From Haliotis asinina (Eukaryota; Mollusca; Gastropoda; Lepetellida; Haliotidae), in the NCBI RefSeq assembly GCF_037392515.1, contig NC_090287.1, positions 9,407,501 to 9,471,500 on the forward strand: a stretch of 64,000 bases of DNA, in the 5' to 3' direction. The notes beneath the pieces were generated by a model, which worked only from the letters and a program-made list of their open reading frames with translations, did no database searches and was not told where the DNA came from. Positions 1 through 10,640 of this stretch are shown piece by piece. Position 1 is the first letter of the stretch. The number at the start of each line of letters is the position of its first letter. A program made the translations under genes and the position numbers.

Positions 1-1160
1 GAAATGTGACGGTGTGATGGAGATGGAGTGCCACAGAGGGAAGACACGATAACATCATCTACTATAGACTCATGTCACACATTTTTATTTGAGGTCCTAG
101 AATTGTCATGATCGAGAATATTGCAGCTATATCTGTAATTAAATAGGCTTGGCAAGACAGGCTCGTGTGGAAACAGGGATGTGATTGCCACACATTTCAT
201 GCAGACCGTTATCCTCATGAGTCAAAAGTCATGGCATAACGCACTGTGTGGTTATATTTCCTATTTGAGTCTCGACAGAAACCATCAGTTTTTGTATAAA
301 ACATCAATAAATATCCGCAAGAATTATCCGTGCGCTTATGATAACAGTAATACTCATTACACGTCATTAAAAGTCTATAAAATAAATTGACGTTGTTTTT
401 CAAAACAAGGAAAATTCATTTCGTTAATGAGTAATTCTTTTGATTTGATCTAACTTTATAGTTTCGATATTTGAAAATATATCCGATCAGATTCAATACC
501 GGGTTGCCTCCCTTAGAGCACACGCCTGCTAGCTCCCTTCACGTGCGTGACACTTTCGTTACTTTAGCAGTGTGGAGAATCTATCGCTGTGAGGAGCTTG
601 ACTTGTCATCCCGCAGGCATGATGTCCCGAGCAGCAACAATATTGTCACAACATGCACATTGTGGAAAATAGTTTGTGTACAGATGCTATACATGTTCAA
701 GCACGCAACTACGGAATAATGCCAATACCACTCGAAGATCTATTTGGGTATTGGAAGAAAGACTGATTAAGCACATTATGCACTGCTTCACCCAAAATGA
801 AAATGGCGGTAATTGTGAACCGGTGAACCTGCAGATATCAAACTAAACACTTTTGACATCACACACATCGATCTCAATGTCGATTAGTGATTTGGATATA
901 CATCCTAGAATTATTGGATCATTACAAAAAGGTAACGCAGCGATGACAATTATTTTTCTCGTTCGACTGACCAAATGAACACGTCCCATTTTAGCTGAGA
1001 GCCGCGATGCGGTCCTATATATGAGAACTTATTTTGTTATTGTTTCAATGAATATGATGAATAATGCATCACCCGCTGACTTCCTATTGTATTTGTTGCC
1101 CATATTCATAGATCCATTGCAGTCCAATATATTATTATTGGTAATTTCATTGTTTTGACT
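1..1160. other. Upstream flank with no gene recognised
   Basis: AT-rich host DNA before the first recovered XRCC3 exon. I looked for a first coding exon that would end one base into a codon, as the exon at 2093 needs, and found none with a good start and donor. The short open frames here show no recognisable motif. The promoter and first exon of XRCC3 may lie here or beyond the left edge. Confidence 0.4.
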
Positions 1161-1900
1161 GGGTGCAGGCTAAAACGTCACAGTTTGGACAGAACGGAAC
1201 CTTCCCTTCATGAAAACGGCTACAAATGTTATGCCGAAAACGTCACCATATACAATTTAAAAAAGGATGAACATTGATATGATGACTTTATTGTATTGAG
1301 AACTTTGGATAAACATTTAAAGTTTTGTAAATAGACTGTGAAATAAAAACATATATATTAGGTAAGTAGACTTTATTGGATTGTGAACTTTGGATGAACA
1401 CTGATATGATCACTTTAGTGTTTCGTAAATAGACTTTGTGAAATTAAAACATATATCTTACCTAAATATAAATAAAAAAATATATCCGGTAAGTATGCCC
1501 ATCAACATTCAACATTCACCAGAACACTCACCAATACTGCAAGCATTGGAAAGTGTTTCCTAAGTTGCTTGCATTATGTTTAGATAATAAATGTCTACTC
1601 GGCCGACAATGATTGGAAAGTGCTTTTCATACCCAAGCTGCTTGCAGTTTGTTTAGATAATAAATGTGTCTACTCTGCCAACAATGATTGGAAAGTGCTT
1701 CTCATACCCAAGCTGCTAAACATCTAAACATTACAAACAATTAAACAATAAAGTCAACATAATAATAAAGTCAATATGACAATGTTTGATATATGGTGAC
1801 GTTTTAGCCCATTAATCACAGCCGTTTTCGCCAATTTGGTGCCGTTTTCACCAAACGATTTTGGTGCCATTCTGCTGTGGTGCCGTTTTAGCTATAACCC
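1161..1900. mobile_element. Mutator-like (MULE) non-autonomous element
   Basis: A 740-bp element flanked by the perfect 9-bp direct repeat GTTTTGACT (1152-1160 and 1901-1909). Both ends begin GGGT and share about 100 bp of imperfect inverted repeat built from repeated GCTAAAACG and GAAAACG blocks (about 1161-1256 against 1782-1900). A 9-bp target duplication, long inverted repeats and G-rich ends are the known signature of Mutator-like elements. The interior holds two degenerate tandem duplications (about 1268-1465 and 1540-1720) and no transposase frame. The family call is an inference from structure alone. Confidence 0.65.
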
Positions 1901-2092
1901 GTTTTGACTCACGTTGACTATGAGATATCATTTGTCTGAGTGTACCATTAAGACAAAGCAATTATATGCCAGGAAAGACTTAAGTTTGGTAACTGCTCTA
2001 GGTGGAGCGTAAACTGAAACATGTCTTACACGAAGAATTGACAAATATGGAGTAATTTTACCATGTCTGTTATTTGTGTTTTTTCCATACAG

Positions 2093-2230
2093 CTCGTTTT
2101 CAAAGTTTTGAAGCAATTTTAAGCCTGTCCTCAGCTGACATTGAGCGAGCCACTGGCCTGTCTACTGGTGACGTCAGTATCCTCAAGCAAGCTGTTGCTG
2201 AATCAGTTCCCAAACCACCTGTTGTTACAG
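2093..2230 (+). CDS. XRCC3: XRCC3 exon (first recovered): N-terminal helix-hairpin-helix region
   Basis: Preceded by a pyrimidine tract and AG (2091-2092) and followed by GT (2231). It reads FQSFEAILSLSSADIERATG and on to a serine/valine-rich helix. This matches the N-terminal domain of RAD51 paralogues, in which a helix-hairpin-helix-like module precedes the ATPase core. The exon starts two bases into no codon of its own (it supplies the last two bases of a split codon) and ends one base into the next, which fits the exon at 3020. XRCC3 partners RAD51C in the CX3 complex, which acts in homologous-recombination repair in the nucleus. The preceding first exon was not found. Confidence 0.8.
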
Positions 2231-3019
2231 GTATAGTTCTTGCAAACATTCATCTGAAGTTCACCAATGCATGAGGAGGAAATAACCCCAAACTGTTAAA
2301 ACAAATCAACAATTCTCAGATGTTTCCAGAGTCTTGAGTCAGTGACAGTAACCTCCATCAATATTTCTCACATATTTTGCTCTTACTGTCAGATTTGAAT
2401 TCACAAGTTCTATTGGCCTGAGAGAGTTGATTGAGACTTAAGTTGAAGTTTAGAGTCTCTACTTTCTTCACTGTATATAAAACAAGCACCTGTTCAGTGT
2501 TTGCATTAGCTCAGAAACCTGTGTTTTCCTCACAAAAAATTGATAAAAAACGCAGAAATCTTTTGCATAGAAGTCTTGTACTTACAGATTCTGATCTACT
2601 TAATTTCAAAAGTTACCTTATACCAACAACATATTAAAGAAACCAAGAAATTTGAAATGATTCAGGATTTCATGTGCAAAAGATCTAGACAACATATTTA
2701 TAATTTTATTTCAGCACACACTCTTACAAAACCTACTACAAACATTGACTGTCTAATTATCTGTAGTTGTCCTAGATTCTTTTTCATTTAGGGTCTATAC
2801 AGTCTTGACATTATGCAGTAGTCATAAACTTGAGCCAAAATGAAGTTAACTTTGGCTGGTAAAGTAAGCTGATGATTCTATACATCTAACACTTTGTTTC
2901 AACTAAAGAAAATAATGTCTGGAGACAGTTCAGGTCAAGTAAATAAATATGTATTTGACATAGATTGCTTTGATATTTGTCATTCTTGTATATGCAATAT
3001 TTATCATTTTGATTTTCAG
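2231..3019 (+). other. XRCC3 intron
   Basis: GT...AG intron of 789 bp between two in-phase exons. AT-rich, with no gene, RNA or clear repeat seen. Confidence 0.75.
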
Positions 3020-3106
3020 CTTTAGAATTATTAAAAGGCTCTGACAGTGTTGTTCCCATCAGGAAACTGAGCACAGGTTGCCCTATTATAGACAAGCATC
3101 TAAAAG
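3020..3106 (+). CDS. XRCC3: XRCC3 exon: linker to the ATPase core
   Basis: An 87-bp exon with acceptor AG at 3018-3019 and donor GT at 3107. It reads LELLKGSDSVVPIRKLSTGC followed by PIIDKHLK. The segment with L-STGC-IDKHL is the RecA/RAD51-family stretch just before Walker A, where 'LSTGCPILD' is typical. It finishes the codon split with exon 2093-2230 and ends one base into a glycine codon that exon 21208-21330 completes. The Polinton lies in the intron that follows. Confidence 0.88.
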
Positions 3107-5030
3107 GTAAAAATAGCAATTACATACAAAATTATATTATTTTACCACCAGCTTATGTCCTGTATTAGTTGCTGGCTGGTTGGTTTTGGCTGAAAACATA
3201 TTGTTGTTGATAATTTTAATAATTTGGTCAACTCTCAATAAACATGATAAAGGCAGGTCCCAGTCATCTTTGCTGAGCACAGTTGTGTCCTCTTGACACA
3301 CCAGACACCTGTGAATATGGGTTTGAATCCCAGTTTTGCACAGTTTTAAATCACTTGCAATGTCAACGTCTTTGGAAAAATTACGTGATGAATTATGTTA
3401 GCCTCTTGCATGATAGTTAGCTTTACTTTCTCACAGTGCAGATTTCCTGGTTTGCTTTACATGTTGAGATGACAGCCATCGTTAACATTACAGTATTGTG
3501 TAGCAGCTGTATGTCGGTCATTTTGAGTACATGTGAACCACATGTACATCATTCTGCCTACATGTGAATCTTCCTAAATGTGATTACATTTATCAGTCAT
3601 TCTACCTATACTTAAACCCCCTGTGATTTTTTTACAATTAAATGTATTTTGAAACATATTTTGCCCAAAAACATTGCCTGTAATTTAAGAGATCTTTCAA
3701 CTGTCATACACACCCATTTACAAATGAAATAAATCAAATGTTTGAATTTATGATGGGAAGATTTGCAGGTTTTGGAAAGTTTGTTAAGATGTACAGAGAC
3801 AGCTGAGTTTGTTTTTCATCCAAACCAGATGGTGAGATATGCTCTAAACGATTACTATTGAAAATGATTTCAGAATGTTATATCTGAGGAGACAATATGA
3901 TCAACAGATTGTTAGTGGTGCAAGAGCAAGTTTTTTCATGGCACATATTGCTTTGAGTTATAATTAATACCCCTATGTTGAGACCAAGTAGTTATGATAA
4001 AATAGTAAACTTACATATTAGTCACTTTTTAGTGAGCTGTTTAAGATAAAACAAATCTACAAACTTTCTGATTTAAGTGGGTGTGAAATAGCTTCTACAA
4101 AAGAAACTTGGAATTTCCACTAATTACAGATCACTGCTGCAACATTTACATGCCAGCACCAACCATCTGCTGTTAATAGTGACACACACACTGCAGTCAC
4201 AGTATGTTTGACAGTCTGTCTCACAGCTCCTCAACCACATTTCCTTTCCTTCTACCTGGCCTTCCTTGCAATGCTGAAGCCCGAAATATAGCAAGTCATG
4301 ATTGACTAAAGTTCTGAATTTGCCATTTCACAGGGGATCCGTTTAAATTCAAATGGAATTATTTGTAACTATCCAAATTCTATATACAGAGAGAGACTAA
4401 GTGACGTGTTTGACATCAGACAATGATTGGTTTTTCATTCATATAAAGTCACAGCTTCCAAAGTAAGAAAATACAACACACACAGCCCAAGAGGTGAAAT
4501 GTAGAACTGGAAAAAATGTAGGTCAGTCATCATATGAAGCATGTATTCAGTATAGTCACAGATGATGCTTTCAGATGTCTACAGTTTATAAAATTGTCAG
4601 TGTACTGCATTGTTGACAGATTCTTTCAAGCAAGAAATGCAATTCTACACCATTGTTGATAGTGCTTCAAAAATTTGTGTTTTCACAGATGTTATTTAAT
4701 GTCAGATGACATTTGGCTTCAGGGAGAACACATGTATTAAGAGACAATGACATGAGAGTGAGTGAAGAGTATAGTTTTTCACCATGATTAGTAAAAATGC
4801 ATCAATATCATGGCAGGGGACAACAGAAACACTGGTCCTTCTCACATTGTACTCATGTGGGGAATCAAACCTGGGCGTGACAGGTGAACATTGTTACCAC
4901 TAGGCTACACATAGCACCTAGAGACTTGTGATTTTGTAGTAGTTTGTTCAACTAAATGGAATACAGGAAGTATGCAGAATGCAGTAAACATTATTAGATA
5001 AGCTTTAACTGTTGTATATACTTGACTAAG
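3107..5030 (+). other. XRCC3 intron, part left of the Polinton
   Basis: AT-rich intronic DNA with no gene seen. A decayed SINE-like patch lies near 3280-3370 (a reverse-reading tRNA-like tail is not clear), and a better SINE copy is at 4815-4920. The rest looks unique. Confidence 0.6.
4815..4920 (-). repeat. tRNA-derived SINE fragment (family B)
   Basis: Read on the minus strand it contains the tRNA-like head with 'TAGCCTAGTGG' (A box) and 'GGTTTGATTCCCC' (B box), then 'CACATGAGTACAATG'. The same order is seen in the copies at 45183, 45826 and 60218. The 3' tail is lost. Confidence 0.6.
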
Positions 5031-5035
5031 TGGTT

Positions 5036-5364
5036 AGTAGTATAGGGAATGACAGTTCTGAAACACTTTCAAGAAAAGTCTCTACAAAGCCTTATTTAGT
5101 AAATAAGGCTTTGGTTGGGCCCTTAGCTCTTGCTACTATTACCCCTACTGCTTAACGTGTGTTGGAGGTAACACTGTGCCGTACGGTACGATCAATAATT
5201 CTTCTCTTACAAACCCCCTACCCGGCCCATCCCTCAAGTAGTACAAGTTAGGTTCGTCGGCTTTCATATCCACTTTATCTATGTTGTAAGTTTTGACTGA
5301 CCATATAGGATCGGTGGCTCGCTTACGGCTATCACCCTCGTGTTCCCCCGGCTGGTATAGATAC
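5036..5364 (+). repeat. Polinton left terminal inverted repeat
   Basis: Reverse-complementary to 18795-19123 over all 329 positions except G5060 (T19099) and G5150 (T19009). The TIR includes the last 73 codons of the integrase gene, which explains the integrase fragment at the other end. The inner boundary is sharp at 5364/18795. The outer 5036-5180 appears to be the older TIR (see the 43-bp direct repeat at 18752). Confidence 0.95.
5086..5112. repeat. 27-bp perfect hairpin in the left TIR
   Basis: Two 13-bp arms (AAAGCCTTATTTA and its complement) around a single central base at 5099. The same hairpin is at 19047-19073 in the right TIR. It lies between the element end and the integrase stop codon. 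It could act as a terminator for integrase transcription or as a terminal DNA structure; which one is not shown. Confidence 0.85.
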
Positions 5365-6116
5365 CTCACTAGGGCCCTATCTGGTATCTGTTTCTCCTTC
5401 CCACGCAATGGAGCGGCCGACTCTGCAACTATTGATTTTAGTTTGATAGCGTCTGCCGGTTTCTTACCGGTGAGACGGGTGACTTCATGGTTGATTGCCG
5501 ACACCACCTTGGGTAACCTCGTGACCCATTCAGTCGATCGTTTTCCAGGGGTGGCCATCTCCCTAGCATACTGATAGCCGAACAAGCGCTCAGCCAAAGT
5601 CCTATTAAATCTCTCAACTATGGCTTGGCTGCGATGGGCTCCGGCCGTGCCACGCCTGACCTTTGTATCGTGTTTGGCTAGCAGTTGTGACACGGCACCC
5701 ATGAACTCCCGTCCGGGGTCAACTTGCAGCTCTGTTGGCCACGTCAGCGGGCTGCGTTTGTATATGCGTTCGAATCCTCTGGCTACCTGGGCTGAATCTT
5801 TCGTGGTCAAGGGTTCGGCTTCCTTGTAACGACTGGCTACGTCCACTACGGTTAAGGCATACTTGTACCTCTTGTCGTGGGGTAGGAACAGTAGGTCTGC
5901 CTGGTGAACGCTATTAGGTATGTTAATACCGAACCTCCTTCTAGGCACGTAGCGTGGTGCCGGCAAATAGATCTGCCACAGGGCTTGTTTTTCAAGCCAC
6001 GCTTTGGCTTACTCCGGGGGTACTCGCGCTATTTTAGCTAGCTTATCTACTGCGCTAGCTCCTTTCCAGTACCCACGCGGACTGTAGTAAATAGCCTCAA
6101 ATTTTTTCATGTCCAT
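5145..6116 (-). pseudogene. Polinton integrase (rve, retrovirus-like), interrupted by a stop
   Basis: The retroviral-type integrase would insert the linear element into host DNA. From 5966 down, the frame carries the rve core with D24 (HQADLLFLPHD), D83 (LQVDPGREF) and E118 (SQAIVERFNRTL), numbered from the Met at 5966; D83 and E118 are 34 residues apart. A chromodomain-like SH3/beta tail follows in the C-terminus. The N-terminal zinc-free helical region typical of Polinton integrases is readable upstream from ATGs at 6116 or 6110. It is separated by an in-frame TAA at 6009-6011 (codon 34 from 6110). The start overlaps the polymerase stop (6097-6099). The C-terminal 73 codons lie in the TIR. 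An internal start at 5966 would keep the DDE core but lose the N-terminus. Confidence 0.88.
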
Positions 6117-7615
6117 ACGCGTATGTGTTTATTCCATCAATAGCTATCCAACGTTTAGTGTCCATAGGCGACAGGGACGTCTTGTTTATAGTCAGTCCGT
6201 ATATCTTATGTCCATCACTTCTAAGTGTATTCATTTTATGCCTAAAGGTACGGGTCTTGAACAGGGCTTCCTTGAATCTGGCGTGTTTGATGTGTTGTTT
6301 CACCACATACTTCTTAACCCCCTTAGCCTTCCGGATCTCACTATTGTCGGCTTTCAGTATGGAGTACATCTTAGGTCTCAAACCTATGTACTCGGCTATG
6401 GGCGTGCCAGCACACTCGTCCTTCATCTTACCTAGGACCTTTTTATTTACCGTACTGTGTATGGCATGGGTCTTAGGGTAGTCGCTGGTGTCGTATAAAT
6501 CGAGGTGTTTTTTCATGTCCTCGTACACGTCCTCGGTTCGAATCTCCATCAGCAGGGAATCCATGTCAGTGTACAGCACTTCACACCTGTCACCGTACTG
6601 TTTCTTTAGCTCGTTGTAGTAAAAGTCGTACATCAGGTGTTTGGATAAATCGAGGATGCTCATCCCCACGTAAACAGGCCGGTTGAATTTTATGTGACTT
6701 TTCTTCATGTGTAGGGCAACCAATTTGTCTGTGAATATCTTACTACGGTTGAATGCCGGACTGGCTATCAATCTCCTGAGCTTGTCTTCCTCACTCGACC
6801 GAACCAGCTTCACGGTCACGCGTTTCCTCAGGTTCTCCATAGTCTTACCAAACACCGAGTTGTTCATGAGTTTGTAGAGATTTTTCTCAAAATCACTGGT
6901 GGCTTTTTTTCGTAGGTCTGTGTTCATTCTGATGTAGGGCTCCATCCATGGGCTCTGGTCGAACATGAGCACCCTATGTATTTTGGTCAGCCTCATACCC
7001 AACGACAGGTACAGCTGTAGGTTGCGATAGTGAACGATGTACTTGGTCTTATTCATTAAGTTAGGCACGAGTTTTTCAACGTCTGTCACACGCCCACCTA
7101 ACAAGTTATGTTGGTACTCAGACATCCAGTCTGGGTTAACCCTCATACGTTCGGGAGCCAGGGGGTAGCTGTTGTGCGATGTGTGTAATTCCTTGGTATA
7201 CTCTAAGTCAACCTCGAGGATATAACCTTTGTTCGAATCTGGTGCAACCCCCATAACATCAACGTGGGGTACCCATTCGAATCCCCCTGTAGGTAGATAC
7301 TGGCTCATGGCCCAGCCGTACAGGTTGTTTGCGTCGAGGTAGAGAATGTGATTGGTTGGCTTGTTAGGATCGTAACCTTTCACGTATTGATTATTTGCTT
7401 TCGCGTATCGTTTGGATGCCATGGAAATCCCACCTCGCAAGCCTTTCTCAATGAATAGGTGCATGTCGTAATCTGTGAGCAATTCCAAATTAACTCCGGT
7501 CTTTTTAAGCAAGGCGTCCCACGACAGACCTGGGCTGGTGTAATACCATGCGGGGTCGAGTTTATACTGCTTGAAACACGTCCGCCTAAACGTTTCAAAC
7601 ACGTCCTCATAAGCA
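6097..7615 (-). pseudogene. Polinton DNA polymerase B, C-terminal part (palm, thumb), after frameshift
   Basis: Catalytic part of the protein-primed family-B polymerase that would copy the linear element from its ends. Motif A is at about 7302-7345 (LYLDANNLYGWAM), motif B at about 6830-6875 (KLMNNSVFGKTMENLRKR) and motif C at about 6548-6585 (VLYTDMDSLL). A KxY-type motif (LRPKMYSIL) comes next. Motif C has Met where Thr is usual between the two Asp, but both metal-binding Asp are kept. The frame is shifted from the N-terminal part by a single-base-type change near the G-run at 7616-7619 (+ strand). A TAG lies just upstream in this frame, so this part cannot be read from the normal start. 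It overlaps the integrase start by about 20 bp. Confidence 0.9.
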
Positions 7616-9584
7616 GGGGTCTAGTCTCGGCGTCTGTGTATCGATCGGTGATAGGGAAGGTATTGTTGGCCTTGACCAGACTGTCGAGTGACGACAGGAG
7701 GAACTGAAACGAGTCAATGAACCTAAGTCCGTTTAAGCTGAAGGAGATGTATCTCTCCATGTTGTTGGGGATGCACGTTATATTACCATCGATTTTCGCG
7801 ATGGCCTGCATGATCAAGTGTGAGTCGTACCCTCTCAAGTTGTGAAAGACAACGGGGATGTTTATTGTCTTAGGGTTGATTTTAAGCTTGAGGTTGCACG
7901 CGTTGTGAGCGGCGCCTCTATACTTACCAGTTATGTGGCAGTGATCTCTCACCGAATCACCGTTAAGTGGTGAGTCACACACGTGACAGTTAGTGCTACT
8001 AGCGTGAGCTAGCCTGTCGACTCGGGTCATACGCATGGGAGCGATTCTATACAATGCATTCCTAATAATTTTTTCTTCCTCCTGCAAACACTTTAGAAAC
8101 CTTTCAGCCGCGTCAGGGCCCCTATATACTACCGGAGCTTTCGTTTCCCCGTCACAACGGACGACAATGTATCCAAACGAACAGGCTTTATGCTCTTGTG
8201 TTTTGTGGGTGAAGGGAGCCTCGCCGGCGGCATCACTGGTGGAATCCCCACCCACAACTAAGGCTTCGAAGTCGGCGTATATGATATAAGGCACAGACAT
8301 TTGGTTCTTGTGGTTACTGAATTTTAGGATATTATCACCTTCCTTAGGCATGTCGACTCGTATGGCCGTCTGCCCCACACCTTGGCAATCCTCCCGGTGG
8401 GATTCTAATAAATCAGCTCGACTGAAACCGTGTAGGCATCGTACACAAAAGTGTTTTTCCCCATCGTGTTTCGACTGGTCGTGCAACAACCGGCTAAGAT
8501 GTTTTATCCACGTGTAGTGATACTTTTCACCTCGTTGGATCATGAATATATTGATAACTTGGCGATCCTTCACCGGGCTGACCCTGTGTACTATTGTTTT
8601 GTTACCTTCGTGTCCAAAGACATTTATAGCCAGATTATTCTGTTTTTCTACTTTAGTGATCTGGGATATGGGGGTGGGTTCATCTATACCATCCCAGTTG
8701 AGCCCATCATCCTGAGGATAATTAGAAGGCCTGTTCGGATTAGTGTCAGCTGGAAATAAGGCTGACCTGATAGCTAACCTCAGGCAATCGTTTCCTCTAT
8801 TCTTAACGTTTACTATGGCATGTTTGTTCCTATAGTAGGGGGGCAAGGCTAGGTATGACCCGCCTCTGAATGGCAGGTAGTTAGCTATGTCTAGATAGAC
8901 ATTATCGATTTTATCTACAGCCCACCCGGACCCCAAGTGTGTGTAGCGTTCTAGGTATTCTCGTATCTGCTGAAAACTGGTATCGATTGATGTGTCAATG
9001 GTCTCTGTATGTGTGACGACCTCTTGTTTACCTCGGAAGTAAGGCTGAACATACTCAGTGGTACTCCCAACCTGCTTATCGAGCGACATTTTCACTGTGA
9101 TCTGAAACTTGATACTTCCTAGGTTATTTAGTTCCTGGTTGACCTTATCAGCTATCAGAGGCTTGATATCTGTAATGTCTATGTTTCTATCAACGTGCAT
9201 GCGCCAACCTCTCAAATAGTTGCCTACAGCGCGCTCAGTGCGCACGAACTGTAGGTCAATAGCTCTATTCTGTCGTAATAATTCTAAAAGCTGTGGTTTT
9301 CTCATACGGGAATACCCACCTAAACCCAAATCGTGTGCCTCGGCTTTCAGTTGTTTTACAGTGGGACGTGCTACGGGGGCATGTGATAACAATGCGGTTA
9401 ACCCGGCTCTCCCCAGGTTTGAATAACCCGTGTATCCAAGCTGTTTTGCTTGAGCTTTTAATTGTGTTACCGTAGGAGGGGCTTCTAAACCTAGTAATCT
9501 CAACAATGCTGACTTCCGCATTCGAGAATACCCGATCACACCTCTCTGTTTTGCGACCCGCTTCAGCTCGCGCACAGTAGTCAT
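7616..9584 (-). pseudogene. Polinton DNA polymerase B, N-terminal part (SAP-like repeats, zinc modules, exonuclease)
   Basis: Starts at ATG 9584, which I prefer over the TTG at 9608. The first ~107 residues hold three repeats of about 33 residues with the core LK-x2-AK-x2-G-x2-GYS-(R)MRK-x3-LL, which resemble SAP/HeH/Rho-N DNA-binding helices. A Cys2-His-Cys module follows (FCVRCLHGFSRADLLESH). Exo I is YIIYADFEALV. Then comes an endonuclease VII-like zinc site (CHVCDSPL and VRDHCHITGKYRGAAHNACN) and Exo II is FHNLRGYDSHL. This arrangement is characteristic of Polinton polymerases. The frame departs from the catalytic part near 7611-7625 and runs on as nonsense to 7380. Together the two parts span about 3.49 kb, the normal size. 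Confidence 0.9.
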
Positions 9585-9601
9585 AGTGTTTACACCTAAG
9601 A

Positions 9602-9622
9602 GAACCAATGTCTAATTGGTTC
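9602..9622. promoter_or_regulatory. Small inverted repeat upstream of polymerase gene
   Basis: GAACCAAT and ATTGGTTC face each other across a 5-bp spacer (GTCTA), 18 bp upstream of the preferred polymerase ATG. It lies in the 48-70 bp gap between the polymerase and the next upstream gene. It may be a promoter or terminator element; no function is shown. Confidence 0.4.
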
Positions 9623-9655
9623 ACAGTAAAGGGAGGTAACCCTTAAGTGGCTGTT

Positions 9656-9934
9656 TCACGCACTGTTGGATATATTGGAGTCTATCTTGAGCAGTCGCCT
9701 ACGTTCTTTTATGTAGCCTTTTTTATTCTCGTAGATGAGTTGATGTCTGACTACGTTCGCTCCGTGAGCTTTACATAGACAGTAGTGTCCTTTAACCCCG
9801 ATACCACACACAGAACACGTGTAGTTAGGACTTCCCATATGGAAACAACAGAACCCCTGATTCCTGCATTTCCTACCACAGGCCTCGGTCTTCCCCATAA
9901 GTATGTATTCGCATCGGTATGGAGCGGGTCTCAT
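9656..9934 (-). CDS. Polinton small Cys-rich zinc-binding protein (92 aa)
   Basis: Not recognised as a named family. Cysteines and histidines occur in sets (C8; C19 and C23; CCFH at about 28-31; CSVC at about 40-43; CLC and H at about 53-58). This fits two or three structural zinc sites, followed by a basic, coiled-coil-prone tail (ENKKGYIKERRRLLK). A DNA- or RNA-binding regulator or a packaging accessory are both possible. It begins with a true ATG preceded by an AT-rich TATA-like stretch (about 9935-9960). The gene is collinear with the polymerase, 71 bp upstream of its ATG. Confidence 0.7.
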   Translation of the reverse strand: MRPAPYRCEYILMGKTEACGRKCRNQGFCCFHMGSPNYTCSVCGIGVKGHYCLCKAHGANVVRHQLIYENKKGYIKERRRLLKIDSNISNSA

Positions 9935-9952
9935 GTTTACTTATATAGGTAT

Positions 9953-10378
9953 TTAATTTAATTGCTTCGCAACCAACGCAGTAGCTGCTATACCCAACAC
10001 TATGAAGCCCAGTTCACGATTCATTTGTCCCTTGGATGGTGTGTAGTACTGAGCGAGTGTGGGTTTATTGAGCGGTTCCAATTGTTTACCAGTTAGTAGG
10101 TAGTATTCTTTCATTGCTTCATCAACATCGTTGAATGTTTGAACGGCATGGTTTTCACGCTGGAGTTGTTCGTTAATAAAATCGATCCTCTGGAGACGTT
10201 TTTTAGCGTACTCGGCCTGTGCTCTTTGTAATTTCTCAGTAGCGAGATCGTGCCGCTTCCTTTCTTCCTGTATTTCAGCCGCGTGATCATCTCGTAGTTT
10301 AGAGAAGAGGAAATTACTCCCGGAAAATGCCAGGGCATTCACTAACGCCCCACCGACCATCATAGCTATCGTGGCCAT
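9953..10378 (-). CDS. Polinton two-helix membrane / coiled-coil protein (141 aa)
   Basis: The N-terminal segment (MATIAMMVGGALVNALAFSG) and C-terminal segment (LGFIVLGIAATALVAKQLN) are hydrophobic and could each span a membrane. Between them residues ~28-75 are charged and predicted by eye to form a long coiled coil (repeated EERKR, AQAEYAKKRLQR). A lipid-associated virion protein is a reasonable guess given the capsid genes upstream, but no named family is recognised. ATG at 10378 lies directly after a TATA-like AT-rich stretch. Confidence 0.7.
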   Translation of the reverse strand: MATIAMMVGGALVNALAFSGSNFLFSKLRDDHAAEIQEERKRHDLATEKLQRAQAEYAKKRLQRIDFINEQLQRENHAVQTFNDVDEAMKEYYLLTGKQLEPLNKPTLAQYYTPSKGQMNRELGFIVLGIAATALVAKQLN

Positions 10379-10386
10379 CCCTATAT

Positions 10387-10614
10387 TTATTTCATTATAT
10401 TATCAGGTATGATCCCTTGTTTTACTAGGATGTCTTTTGTGGCCATCGCCATACCAAGGTTCATTATGAGCATACCCATATCCTGCAGGTTGAAATCTAG
10501 CTTGATAGTTGGTTGTTTAAGCACCATTTTAGTCAACCGAGCGTACCCTACTGCTAGACTGGCGACCACTGTGGCGTGGTATGCGTCGTTGACGAACGTT
10601 TTCCCCTCAGACAT
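10387..10614 (-). CDS. Polinton small hydrophobic protein (75 aa)
   Basis: Unnamed. The middle (HATVVASLAVGYARL) and the Met-rich stretch around residues 46-60 (MGMLIMNLGMAMA) are hydrophobic enough for one or two membrane-associated helices. It lies 8 bp from the start of the next gene (10378), in the same direction. An AT-rich, TATA-like block (about 10617-10645) precedes its ATG. Placement among membrane/virion genes suggests a minor virion component; this is inference. Confidence 0.65.
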   Translation of the reverse strand: MSEGKTFVNDAYHATVVASLAVGYARLTKMVLKQPTIKLDFNLQDMGMLIMNLGMAMATKDILVKQGIIPDNIMK

Positions 10615-10640
10615 TATGTATATGATATAAAAATATTAAA

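Noticed and set aside
9584..9608. Polymerase start at TTG 9608
   Set aside because: An ATG in frame 24 bp downstream (9584) starts directly at the first SAP-like repeat.
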